Source of the DNA: Triglochin maritima
Taxonomy: Eukaryota > Streptophyta > Magnoliopsida > Alismatales > Juncaginaceae
Length of the DNA stretch: 64,000 nt
NCBI GenBank assembly: GCA_963682175.1
Contig: OY821775.1
Span: forward strand, 51,168,553-51,232,552
Direction of reading: 5' to 3'
Positions within the stretch are counted from its first letter, which is position 1. The number at the start of each line of letters is the position of its first letter. The notes below the pieces were generated by a model. It saw only the letters and a list, made by a program, of their open reading frames with translations. It did not search any database and was not told where the DNA came from. Positions 8,653-21,500 of this stretch are shown in pieces. A program made the translations under genes and the position numbers.

Positions 8653-9751
8653 TAGATTTTGCTAGTCCCTAGCAAAACAGAATATAAGAAAAAATGAAAA
8701 CAGGGAAATCCTAACTCACTTTCGTAGGAATCACGGTTGCACTTAGCATGTGCAACAAGCCTTTAAACCTCCAAGTTTCCTAGGAGGAGGATTGTTGTCT
8801 CCTGAGGGTTTTCAGCGGATATACCCACAAAATCCTAAATCAACGTTTCATTAATAGTTCTCAATATCCCTACCTCAACCTTATACATCTCACTAAGAAT
8901 TTTTGCATGCTCATTATATAAATCTAACTCATTAAAAATATGACTTGGTCTTTGTTCCTCCAACATTCACACCACTAACCCTTCTACACATGTTTATCAC
9001 TTGAATTATTTTGCACGCCTCCTCTGGTGGTGAAGTATCATTCAGATCAACCATGGCATGAATCATTCTTTTAGCTTTGGGCCTTGAGTATTATTATTTT
9101 TTTCCTTTTCTTTTCTTCCGTGATTCAACACATTTGCATTTTGACACTTTTACCCTTTTGCATTCGTGTAGCGAGTTTGGTCGATAATCCCGAGCTGGTA
9201 GACTCAAGTTACCGTGTTTCAAGATACCCCTACGGACCAGTGACTCAAAGGCTTGGGCTTTTGTTATCATTTTGCAAAATGTGTTTTCTTCACTTTATTC
9301 CTTTATTTTTATTTTTATTTTCCTCAAGGCTTAATTGCTATTAGAAGTCCACACTTCCCGGTATATTTTCCTCAACCTCTGCTTTTTATCAACCACTTCA
9401 AAGATTTGATTCATCCAATTTAAGTGCATACATGTCTTAAAGGGCAATGGGTTATTTCTTTGGAACTTAGATTTATGTCACAATTTCTACAAGCAGAACT
9501 ATATAATAAGGAACAAAAACTCAATGCAATTTGTACACGGGTTTTAGCAGTTCAATCTTAAGCTATGTCATGAAACATTGATGATTTTTTTTATTTTTTA
9601 TTTTTAGAAATAAAAGACAGATCTATAGATAAATATATACATAAACACCCCCCACACCTAAATCATGCATTGTCATCAATGTATGCAAATATAAAGCAAA
9701 TGCACTTATTACCTTGGTGAACTGCGGTGGACGGATGGAATTTGCTCAAAG
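8653..9751 (-). other. Non-coding 3' region of the second retrotransposon
   Basis: About 1.1 kb between the protease remnant and the polypurine tract. No convincing protein is found on either strand; the + strand frame 9084-9344 is hydrophobic low-complexity sequence and looks accidental. A second polypurine-like motif occurs at about 9647-9665: on the reverse strand TTTAGGTGTGGGGGGTGTTT follows ATTGATGACAATGCATGA. A duplicated polypurine tract is common in long plant Ty3/gypsy elements. No reverse transcriptase or integrase trace is visible, so pol was deleted. Confidence 0.6.
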
Positions 9752-10157
9752 TCAACCATATTCAGAACTGGATTGAATGACACCATATTGGTGCATGTAT
9801 CCAGTTGAATTGTTCCCCATGTTGCAATGAGAGTTCTGAGTCACAGATTCCACACCCCTCACATAAATAGGTTCTCTTATTTGCACGAGTGATGGTGGGT
9901 GTGTAGATGAATTTCTCCCCTTTTTCTTACTTCCTTTTTGATTTTGTGATGATTCAGAAATCTTATAGATACGCGATTTCATCACAACATCACTCTGATT
10001 GCATATTATTTCTGGCTCACTATCAATATGAAAAATATTAAATTCAGCTTTTAAGTTACCAAAAGATAATTGCATGAGCCCATTTCGACAGTTTATCAAT
10101 GCTTCAGAAGTGGCCAAAAATGGTCTGCCTAGAATTACAGGGATTTGTCGATTAGGA
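9752..10157 (-). pseudogene. Retroviral-type aspartic protease remnant (pol)
   Basis: The reverse strand encodes RQIPVILGRPFLATSEALIN, then CRNGLMQLSFGNLKAEFNIF. This is the second half of the plant Ty3/gypsy protease: the hallmark hydrophobic strand ILGRPFLATxxALI followed by the strand/turn GxxxLxFGxxxxxFN. The catalytic DTG/DSG triad would lie upstream and is absent because the homology begins abruptly at the satellite junction. Downstream comes a lysine-rich stretch (NQKGSKKKGRNSS) and a tail without recognised homology, ending at a stop at 9752. The frame continues upstream into satellite to 10306, so the 184-residue open frame is a chimera and its first 50 or so residues are satellite-derived. 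Confidence 0.78.
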
Positions 10158-10222
10158 TTTACGCAAAAATCAAAAGCTATAACACACGAATTTCGGCAAA
10201 AACCCTCATCTTTTAGAAGTGA

Positions 10223-12562
10223 CACTATTTCTTTATTTTTTGAGAGGTCTCGCTCTGCAGATGAATCCTTAGCGACGAAAATATTAAACTGATGTGTCCC
10301 TACCAAGATTTTTTGATATTTTCTATTTTAGAAAAAAACCGAAGGATTTATAGCACACGAATTTCAGCAAGAACTCACAATTTTTAAAAATGTCACTATT
10401 TCTTTATTTTTGTAGGGGTCTCGTGATACAAAACATTCTTTAATGACGAAAATGTTAAACTCATGTGTGAGAATGGAGATTTTTTTATTTTTTTAACAAA
10501 ACACCAAAGGGTACTACACACGAATTTCGGTAAAACTCTCAGTTTTAGAAGTGGCACTACTTCTTTATTTTTTGAGGGGTCTCCTGATACAAATGAATCC
10601 ATAACGACGTAAATGTTAAATTGATGCGTCCGTACAGAGATGTTTGGATATTTTCTTTTTAGCAAAAACCAAAGTGTATAGAACACAAATTTCGACCAAA
10701 ACCCTCACTTTTTAGAAGTGGCACTGTTTCTTAATTTTTTGAGGGGTCTCTCATACATATGAATCCTTAGCGACGTAAATGTTAAAGTGGTGCGTCTGTC
10801 CGGCGATTAGTAGATATTTTCTTTTTAGCAAAAAATCAAAGGCTGTAGCACACGGATTTCCGCAAAAACCCTCAGTTTTTAAAAATGTCACTATTTTCTT
10901 ATTTTTGGAGGTCTCGTGATACAAAAGAACCCTTAACGACGAAAATGTTAAACTCGTGTGTCCGTACCGAGATTTTTAGATATTTTCTTTTTAGCAAAAA
11001 ACCAATGCTATAAGCACACGAATTTCGGCAAAAACCCTCAATTTTTAGAAGAGACACTTTGCCTTTATTTTTTGAGAGGTCTTGCGATACAAATGAATCC
11101 TTAGCGACGAAAATATTAAACTGATGCGTCCGTACTGAAATATTTGGATATTTTATTTTTTCGCAAAAAACAAAAGCCTATAGCACACGAATTTTTGGCA
11201 AAAACCCTCAGTTTTTAGAAGTCACACTATTTTTTTATTTTTTGAGAGGTCTTGCGATACAAATGAATCCTTAGCGACGAAAAAGTTTAATGGATGCGTC
11301 CGTACGGAGATTTTTAGATATTTCATTTTTTCGCAAAAAACAAAAGCCTATAGCACACGAATTTGGCAAAAAACCTCAGTTTTTAGGAGTGACACTATTT
11401 TTTTATATTTTTTGACAGGTCTTGTGATACAAATGAATCCTTAGCGACGAAAATGTTAAACTGATGCGTCCGTATGAAGATTTTTAGATATTTCCTTTTT
11501 AGCAAAACACCAAATGGTACAACACACGAATTTCGGTAAAAACTCTCAGTTTAGAAGCGACACTATTTCTTCATTTTTTGAGGGGTCTCCTGATACAAAA
11601 TAAATCCTTAACGACGTAAATGTTAAATTTATGCGTCCGTACAGAGATATTTAGATATTTTCTTTTTAGCAAAAAACCAAGTGTATGGCACACTAATTTC
11701 GGCAAAAAACCTCACTTTTTAGAACTGACACTATTTCTTAATTTTTTTGAGGAGGCTCTCATACAAATGAATCCTTAGCGACATAAATGTTAAAATGATG
11801 CGTCTGCCCCGTGATTTTTAGATATTTGCTTTTTAGCAAAAAACCAAAGTGTATAGCACACGAATTTCGGCTAAAACCCTCAGTTTTTAAAAATGTCACT
11901 ATTTCTTTATTTTTATGGGGTCTCCGCTTACAAATGAATCCCTAGCGACGAAAATGTTAAACTAATGCATGCGTACGGAGATTTTTAGATATTTCCTTTT
12001 TTAGCAACAAACCAAAATGTTTATCACATGAATTACGGCTAAAAACCTCAATTTTATAAAATGTCACTATTTCTTTTTTTTTGGGGTCTCCTGATACAAA
12101 TGAATCCACAACGACGTAAATGTTAAATTGATGCGTCCGTACAGAGATGTTTGGATATTTTCTTTTTAGCAAAAAACCAAAGTGTATAGAACACAAATTT
12201 CGGCAAAACCCTCACTTTTTAGAAGTGGCACTGTTTCTTAATTTTTTGAGGGGTCTCTCATACATATGAATCCTTAGCGACGTAAATGTTAAAGTGGTGC
12301 GTCCGTCCGGTGATTAGAAGATATTTTCTTTTTAGCAAAAAATCAAAGGCTATAGCACACGAATTTCGGCAAAAACCCTCAGTTTTTAAAAATGTCACTA
12401 TTTCCTTATTTTTTGGGAGTCTCGTGATACAAAAGAACCCTTAACGACGAAAATGTTAAACTGATGTGTCCGTACGGAGAATTTTAGATATTTAATTTTT
12501 AAGCAAAAATCAAAAGCTGTAACACACGAATTTCGGCAAAAACCCTCAGTTTTTAGAAGTGA
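10223..12562. repeat. 14-monomer higher-order unit, left flank (2340 bp)
   Basis: The CGCTCTGCAG-type monomer occurs with CACTATTT at 10223 and next at 12563, giving a 2340-bp unit of about 14 monomers. Compared with the 12-mer core it has about 340 bp extra: two monomers at about 11140-11485, marked by TTATTTTTTCGCAAAAAAC, GAAGTCACACTATTTTT and GACAGGTCTTGTGATAC. It carries private variants (TCTGTCCGGCGATTAG at about 10795, CACGGATTTCCGC at about 10850) that the core lacks but that recur at 39.15 kb and 41.49 kb. Confidence 0.88.
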
Positions 12563-15500
12563 CACTATTTCTTTATTTTTTGAGAGGTCTCGCTCTGCAG
12601 ATGAATCCATAGCGACTAAAATATTAAACTGATGTGTCCCTACCGAGATTTTTTGATATTTTCTATTTTAGAAAAAAAACTAAAGGGTTTATAGCACACG
12701 AATTTCAGCAAGAACTCACAGTTTTTAAAAATGTCACTATTTCTTTATTTTGTAGGGGTCTCGTGATACAAAACATTCTTTAACGACGAAAATGTTAAAC
12801 TCATGTGTGAGAATGGAGATTTTTTGATTTTTTTTAACAAAACACCAAAGGGTACTACACACGAATTTCGGTAAAACTCTCAGTTTTATAAGTGGCACTA
12901 CTTCTTTATTTTTTGAGGGGTCTCCTGATACAAATGAATCCATAACGACGTAAATGTTAAATTGATGCGTCCGTACAGAGATGTTTGGATATTTTCTTTT
13001 TAGCAAAAACCAAAGTGTATAGAACACAAATTTCGACCAAAACCGTCACTTTTTAGAAGTGGCACTGTTTCTTAAATTTTGGAGGGGTCTCTCATACATA
13101 TGAATCCTTAGCGACTTAAATGTTAAAGTGGTGCGTCCGTCCGGTGATTAGTAGATATTTTCTTTTTAGCAAAAAATCAAAGGTTGTAGCACACGAATTT
13201 CGGCAAAACCCTTAGTTTTTAAAAATGTCACTATTTCCTTATTTTTTGGGGGTCTCGTGATACAAAAGAACCCTTAACGACGAAAATGTTAAACTGGTGT
13301 GTCCGTACGGAGATTTTTAGATATTTTCTTTTTAGCAAAAAACCAATGCTATAAGCACACGAATTTCGGCAAAAACCCTCAATTTTTAGAAGAGACACTT
13401 TGCCTTTATTTTTTGAGAGGTCTTGCGATACAAATGAATCCTTAGCGACGAAAATATTAAACTGATGCGTCCGTACTGAAATATTTGGATATTTCCTTTT
13501 TAGCAAAACACCAAATGGTACAACACACGAATTTCGGTAAAAACTCTCAGTTTAGAAGCGACACTATTTCTTCATTTTTTGAGGGGTCTCCTGATACAAA
13601 ATAAATCCTTAACGACGTAAATGTTAAATTTATGCGTCCGTACAGAGATATTTAGATATTTTCTTTTTAGCAAAAAACCAAGTGTATGGCACACTAATTT
13701 CGGCAAAAAACCTCACTTTTTAGAACTGACACTATTTCTTAATTTTTTTGAGGAGGCTCTCATACAAATGAATCCTTAGCGACATAAATGTTAAAATGAT
13801 GCGTCTGCCCCGTGATTTTTAGATATTTGCTTTTTAGCAAAAAACCAAAGTGTATAGCACACGAATTTCGGCTAAAACCCTCAGTTTTTAAAAATGTCAC
13901 TATTTCTTTATTTTTATGGGGTCTCCGCTTACAAATGAATCCCTAGCGACGAAAATGTTAAACTAATGCATGCGTACGGAGATTTTTAGATATTTCCTTT
14001 TTTAGCAACAAACCAAAATGTTTATCACATGAATTACGGCTAAAAACCTCAATTTTATAAAATGTCACTATTTCTTTTTTTTTGGGGTCTCCTGATACAA
14101 ATGAATCCACAACGACGTAAATGTTAAATTGATGCGTCCGTACAGAGATGTTTGGATATTTTCTTTTTAGCAAAAAACCAAAGTGTATAGAACACAAATT
14201 TCGGCAAAACCCTCACTTTTTAGAAGTGGCACTGTTTCTTAATTTTTTGAGGGGTCTCTCATACATATGAATCCTTAGCGACGTAAATGTTAAAGTGGTG
14301 CGTCCGTCCGGTGATTAGAAGATATTTTCTTTTTAGCAAAAAATCAAAGGCTATAGCACACGAATTTCGGCAAAAACCCTCAGTTTTTAAAAATGTCACT
14401 ATTTCCTTATTTTTTGGGAGTCTCGTGATACAAAAGAACCCTTAACGACGAAAATGTTAAACTGATGTGTCCGTACGGAGAATTTTAGATATTTAATTTT
14501 TAAGCAAAAATCAAAAGCTGTAACACACGAATTTCGGCAAAAACCCTCAGTTTTTAGAAGTGACACTATTTCTTTATTTTTTGAGAGGTCTCGCTCTGCA
14601 GATGAATCCATAGCGACTAAAATATTAAACTGATGTGTCCCTACCGAGATTTTTTGATATTTTCTATTTTAGAAAAAAAACTAAAGGGTTTATAGCACAC
14701 GAATTTCAGCAAGAACTCACAGTTTTTAAAAATGTCACTATTTCTTTATTTTGTAGGGGTCTCGTGATACAAAACATTCTTTAACGACGAAAATGTTAAA
14801 CTCATGTGTGAGAATGGAGATTTTTTGATTTTTTTTAACAAAACACCAAAGGGTACTACACACGAATTTCGGTAAAACTCTCAGTTTTATAAGTGGCACT
14901 ACTTCTTTATTTTTTGAGGGGTCTCCTGATACAAATGAATCCATAACGACGTAAATGTTAAATTGATGCGTCCGTACAGAGATGTTTGGATATTTTCTTT
15001 TTAGCAAAAACCAAAGTGTATAGAACACAAATTTCGACCAAAACCGTCACTTTTTAGAAGTGGCACTGTTTCTTAAATTTTGGAGGGGTCTCTCATACAT
15101 ATGAATCCTTAGCGACTTAAATGTTAAAGTGGTGCGTCCGTCCGGTGATTAGTAGATATTTTCTTTTTAGCAAAAAATCAAAGGCTGTAGCACACGAATT
15201 TCGGCAAAACCCTTAGTTTTTAAAAATGTCACTATTTCCTTATTTTTTGGGGGTCTCGTGATACAAAAGAACCCTTAACGACGAAAATGTTAAACTGGTG
15301 TGTCCGTACGGAGATTTTTAGATATTTTCTTTTTAGCAAAAAACCAATGCTATAAGCACACGAATTTCGGCAAAAACCCTCAATTTTTAGAAGAGACACT
15401 TTGCCTTTATTTTTTGAGAGGTCTTGCGATACAAATGAATCCTTAGCGACGAAAATATTAAACTGATGCGTCCGTACTGAAATATTTGGATATTTCCTTT

Positions 15501-18500
15501 TTAGCAAAACACCAAATGGTACAACACACGAATTTCGGTAAAAACTCTCAGTTTAGAAGCGACACTATTTCTTCATTTTTTGAGGGGTCTCCTGATACAA
15601 AATAAATCCTTAACGACGTAAATGTTAAATTTATGCGTCCGTACAGAGATATTTAGATATTTTCTTTTTAGCAAAAAACCAAGTGTATGGCACACTAATT
15701 TCGGCAAAAAACCTCACTTTTTAGAACTGACACTATTTCTTAATTTTTTTGAGGAGGCTCTCATACAAATGAATCCTTAGCGACATAAATGTTAAAATGA
15801 TGCGTCTGCCCCGTGATTTTTAGATATTTGCTTTTTAGCAAAAAACCAAAGTGTATAGCACACGAATTTCGGCTAAAACCCTCAGTTTTTAAAAATGTCA
15901 CTATTTCTTTATTTTTATGGGGTCTCCGCTTACAAATGAATCCCTAGCGACGAAAATGTTAAACTAATGCATGCGTACGGAGATTTTTAGATATTTCCTT
16001 TTTTAGCAACAAACCAAAATGTTTATCACATGAATTACGGCTAAAAACCTCAATTTTATAAAATGTCACTATTTGTTTTTTTTTGGGGTCTCCTGATACA
16101 AATGAATCCACAACGACGTAAATGTTAAATTGATGCGTCCGTACAGAGATGTTTGGATATTTTCTTTTTAGCAAAAAACCAAAGTGTATAGAACACAAAT
16201 TTCGGCAAAACCCTCACTTTTTAGAAGTGGCACTGTTTCTTAATTTTTTGAGGGGTCTCTCATACAGATGAATCCTTAGCGACGTAAATGTTAAAGTGGT
16301 GCGTCCGTCCGGTGATTAGAAGATATTTTCTTTTTAGCAAAAAATCAAAGGCTATAGCACACGAATTTCGGCAAAAACCCTCAGTTTTTAAAAATGTCAC
16401 TATTTCCTTATTTTTTGGGAGTCTCGTGATACAAAAGAACCCTTAACGACGAAAATGTTAAACTGATGTGTCCGTACGGAGAATTTTAGATATTTAATTT
16501 TTAAGCAAAAATCAAAAGCTGTAACACACGAATTTCGGCAAAAACCCTCAGTTTTTAGAAGTGACACTATTTCTTTATTTTTTGAGAGGTCACGCTCTGC
16601 AGATGAATCCATAGCGACTAAAATATTAAACTGATGTGTCCCTACCGAGATTTTTTGATATTTTCTATTTTAGAAAAAAAACTAAAGGGTTTATAGCACA
16701 CGAATTTCAGCAAGAACTCACAGTTTTTAAAAATGTCACTATTTCTTTATTTTGTAGGGGTCTCGTGATACAAAACATTCTTTAACGACGAAAATGTTAA
16801 AATCATGTGTGAGAATGGAGATTTTTTGATTTTTTTTAACAAAACACCAAAGGGTACTACACACGAATTTCGGTAAAACTCTCAGTTTTATAAGTGGCAC
16901 TACTTCTTTATTTTTTGAGGGGTCTCCTGATACAAATGAATCCATAACGACGTAAATGTTAAATTGATGCGTCCGTACAGAGATGTTTGGATATTTTCTT
17001 TTTAGCAAAAACCAAAGTGTATAGAACACAAATTTCGACCAAAACCGTCACTTTTTAGAAGTGGCACTGTTTCTTAAATTTTGGAGGGGTCTCTCATACA
17101 TATGAATCCTTAGCGACTTAAATGTTAAAGTGGTGCGTCCGTCCGGTGATTAGTAGATATTTTCTTTTTAGCAAAAAATCAAAGGCTGTAGCACACGAAT
17201 TTCGGCAAAACCCTTAGTTTTTAAAAATGTCACTATTTCCTTATTTTTTGGGGGTCTCGTGATACAAAAGAACCCTTAACGACGAAAATGTTAAACTGGT
17301 GTGTCCGTACGGAGATTTTTAGATATTTTCTTTTTAGCAAAAAACCAATGCTATAAGCACACAAATTTCGGCAAAAACCCTCAATTTTTAGAAGAGACAC
17401 TTTGCCTTTATTTTTTGAGAGGTCTTGCGATACAAATGAATCCTTAGCGACGAAAATATTAAACTGATGCGTCCGTACTGAAATATTTGGATATTTCCTT
17501 TTTAGCAAAACACCAAATGGTACAACACACGAATTTCGGTAAAAACTCTCAGTTTAGAAGCGACACTATTTCTTCATTTTTTGAGGGGTCTCCTGATACA
17601 AAATAAATCCTTAACGACGTAAATGTTAAATTTATGCGTCCGTACAGAGATATTTAGATATTTTCTTTTTAGCAAAAAACCAAGTGTATGGCACACTAAT
17701 TTCGGCAAAAAACCTCACTTTTTAGAACTGACACTATTTCTTAATTTTTTTGAGGAGGCTCTCATACAAATGAATCCTTAGCGACATAAATGTTAAAATG
17801 ATGCGTCTGCCCCGTGATTTTTAGATATTTGCTTTTTAGCAAAAAACCAAAGTGTATAGCACACGAATTTCGGCTAAAACCCTCAGTTTTTAAAAATGTC
17901 ACTATTTCTTTATTTTTATGGGGTCTCCGCTTACAAATGAATCCCTAGCGACGAAAATGTTAAACTAATGCATGCGTACGGAGATTTTTAGATATTTCCT
18001 TTTTTAGCAACAAACCAAAATGTTTATCACATGAATTACGGCTAAAAACCTCAATTTTATAAAATGTCACTATTTCTTTTTTTTTGGGGTCTCCTGATAC
18101 AAATGAATCCACAACGACGTAAATGTTAAATTGATGCGTCCGTACAGAGATGTTTGGATATTTTCTTTTTAGCAAAAAACCAAAGTGTATAGAACACAAA
18201 TTTCGGCAAAACCCTCACTTTTTAGAAGTGGCACTGTTTCTTAATTTTTTGAGGGGTCTCTCATACATATGAATCCTTAGCGACGTAAATGTTAAAGTGG
18301 TGCGTCCGTCCGGTGATTAGAAGATATTTTCTTTTTAGCAAAAAATCAAAGGCTATAGCACACGAATTTCGGCAAAAACCCTCAGTTTTTAAAAATGTCA
18401 CTATTTCCTTATTTTTTGGGAGTCTCGTGATACAAAAGAACCCTTAACGACGAAAATGTTAAACTGATGTGTCCGTACGGAGAATTTTAGATATTTAATT

Positions 18501-21500
18501 TTTAAGCAAAAATCAAAAGCTGTAACACACGAATTTCGGCAAAAACCCTCAGTTTTTAGAAGTGACACTATTTCTTTATTTTTTGAGAGGTCTCGCTCTG
18601 CAGATGAATCCATAGCGACTAAAATATTAAACTGATGTGTCCCTACCGAGATTTTTTGATATTTTCTATTTTAGAAAAAAAACTAAAGGGTTTATAGCAC
18701 ACGAATTTCAGCAAGAACTCACAGTTTTTAAAAATGTCACTATTTCTTTATTTTGTAGGGGTCTCGTGATACAAAACATTCTTTAACGACGAAAATGTTA
18801 AACTCATGTGTGAGAATGGAGATTTTTTGATTTTTTTTAACAAAACACCAAAGGGTACTACACACGAATTTCGGTAAAACTCTCAGTTTTATAAGTGGCA
18901 CTACTTCTTTATTTTTTGAGGGGTCTCCTGATACAAATGAATCCATAACGACGTAAATGTTAAATTGATGCGTCCGTACAGAGATGTTTGGATATTTTCT
19001 TTTTAGCAAAAACCAAAGTGTATAGAACACAAATTTCGACCAAAACCGTCACTTTTTAGAAGTGGCACTGTTTCTTAAATTTTGGAGGGGTCTCTCATAC
19101 ATATGAATCCTTAGCGACTTAAATGTTAAAGTGGTGCGTCCGTCCGGTGATTAGTAGATATTTTCTTTTTAGCAAAAAATCAAAGGCTGTAGCACACGAA
19201 TTTCGGCAAAACCCTTAGTTTTTAAAAATGTCACTATTTCCTTATTTTTTGGGGGTCTCGTGATACGAAAGAACCCTTAACGACGAAAATGTTAAACTGG
19301 TGTGTCCGTACGGAGATTTTTAGATATTTTCTTTTTAGCAAAAAACCAATGCTATAAGCACACGAATTTCGGCAAAAACCCTCAATTTTTAGAAGAGACA
19401 CTTTGCCTTTATTTTTTGAGAGGTCTTGCGATACAAATGAATCCTTAGCGACGAAAATATTAAACTGATGCGTCCGTACTGAAATATTTGGATATTTCCT
19501 TTTTAGCAAAACACCAAATGGTACAACACACGAATTTCGGTAAAAACTCTCAGTTTAGAAGCGACACTATTTCTTCATTTTTTGAGGGGTCTCCTGATAC
19601 AAAATAAATCCTTAACGACGTAAATGTTAAATTTATGCGTCCGTACAGAGATATTTAGATATTTTCTTTTTAGCAAAAAACCAAGTGTATGGCACACTAA
19701 TTTCGGCAAAAAACCTCACTTTTTAGAACTGACACTATTTCTTAATTTTTTTGAGGAGGCTCTCATACAAATGAATCCTTAGCGACATAAATGTTAAAAT
19801 GATGCGTCTGCCCCGTGATTTTTAGATATTTGCTTTTTAGCAAAAAACCAAAGTGTATAGCACACGAATTTCGGCTAAAACCCTCAGTTTTTAAAAATGT
19901 CACTATTTCTTTATTTTTATGGGGTCTCCGCTTACAAATGAATCCCTAGCGACGAAAATGTTAAACTAATGCATGCGTACGGAGATTTTTAGATATTTCC
20001 TTTTTTAGCAACAAACCAAAATGTTTATCACATGAATTACGGCTAAAAACCTCAATTTTATAAAATGTCACTATTTCTTTTTTTTTGGGGTCTCCTGATA
20101 CAAATGAATCCACAACGACGTAAATGTTAAATTGATGCGTCCGTACAGAGATGTTTGGATATTTTCTTTTTAGCAAAAAACCAAAGTGTATAGAACACAA
20201 ATTTCGGCAAAACCCTCACTTTTTAGAAGTGGCACTGTTTCTTAATTTTTTGAGGGGTCTCTCATACAGATGAATCCTTAGCGACGTAAATGTTAAAGTG
20301 GTGCGTCCGTCCGGTGATTAGAAGATATTTTCTTTTTAGCAAAAAATCAAAGGCTATAGCACACGAATTTCGGCAAAAACCCTCAGTTTTTAAAAATGTC
20401 ACTATTTCCTTATTTTTTGGGAGTCTCGTGATACAAAAGAACCCTTAACGACGAAAATGTTAAACTGATGTGTCCGTACGGAGAATTTTAGATATTTAAT
20501 TTTTAAGCAAAAATCAAAAGCTGTAACACACGAATTTCGGCAAAAACCCTCAGTTTTTAGAAGTGACACTATTTCTTTATTTTTTGAGAGGTCTCGCTCT
20601 GCAGATGAATCCATAGCGACTAAAATATTAAACTGATGTGTCCCTACCGAGATTTTTTGATATTTTCTATTTTAGAAAAAAAACTAAAGGGTTTATGGCA
20701 CACGAATTTCAGCAAGAACTCACAGTTTTTAAAAATGTCACTATTTCTTTATTTTGTAGGGGTCTCGTGATACAAAACATTCTTTAACGACGAAAATGTT
20801 AAACTCATGTGTGAGAATGGAGATTTTTTGATTTTTTTTAACAAAACACCAAAGGGTACTACACACGAATTTCGGTAAAACTCTCAGTTTTATAAGTGGC
20901 ACTACTTCTTTATTTTTTGAGGGGTCTCCTGATACAAATGAATCCATAACGACGTAAATGTTAAATTGATGCGTCCGTACAGAGATGTTTGGATATTTTC
21001 TTTTTAGCAAAAACCAAAGTGTATAGAACACAAATTTCGACCAAAACCGTCACTTTTTAGAAGTGGCACTGTTTCTTAAATTTTGGAGGGGTCTCTCATA
21101 CATATGAATCCTTAGCGACTTAAATGTTAAAGTGGTGCGTCCGTCCGGTGATTAGTAGATATTTTCTTTTTAGCAAAAAATCAAAGGCTGTAGCACACGA
21201 ATTTCGGCAAAACCCTTAGTTTTTAAAAATGTCACTATTTCCTTATTTTTTGGGGGTCTCGTGATACGAAAGAACCCTTAACGACGAAAATGTTAAACTG
21301 GTGTGTCCGTACGGAGATTTTTAGATATTTTCTTTTTAGCAAAAAACCAATGCTATAAGCACACGAATTTCGGGAAAAACCCTCAATTTTTAGAAGAGAC
21401 ACTTTGCCTTTATTTTTTGAGAGGTCTTGCGATACAAATGAATCCTTAGCGACGAAAATATTAAACTGATGCGTCCGTACTGAAATATTTGGATATTTCC

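Larger units (their letters stand above)
7410..10157 (-). mobile_element. 3' part of a second Athila/Tat-like retrotransposon
   Basis: Read on the reverse strand: a protease remnant (10157-9752), a non-coding stretch with polypurine motifs, then a complete-looking 3' LTR (8638-7410). The 5' LTR, gag, reverse transcriptase and integrase are absent. It is the same general clade as the first element, but its LTR is shorter (1229 against about 1540 bp) and its interior differs, so it is a separate family or subfamily. It lies in the opposite orientation. The LTR side joins satellite cleanly at 7409/7410, and the protease side joins satellite at about 10157/10158 with a TTT overlap. Confidence 0.8.

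Noticed and set aside
9084..9344. Hydrophobic 86-codon + strand frame that could be read as a membrane protein
   Set aside because: It lies antisense in the non-coding 3' region of the second retrotransposon, and its hydrophobicity comes from T-rich runs.
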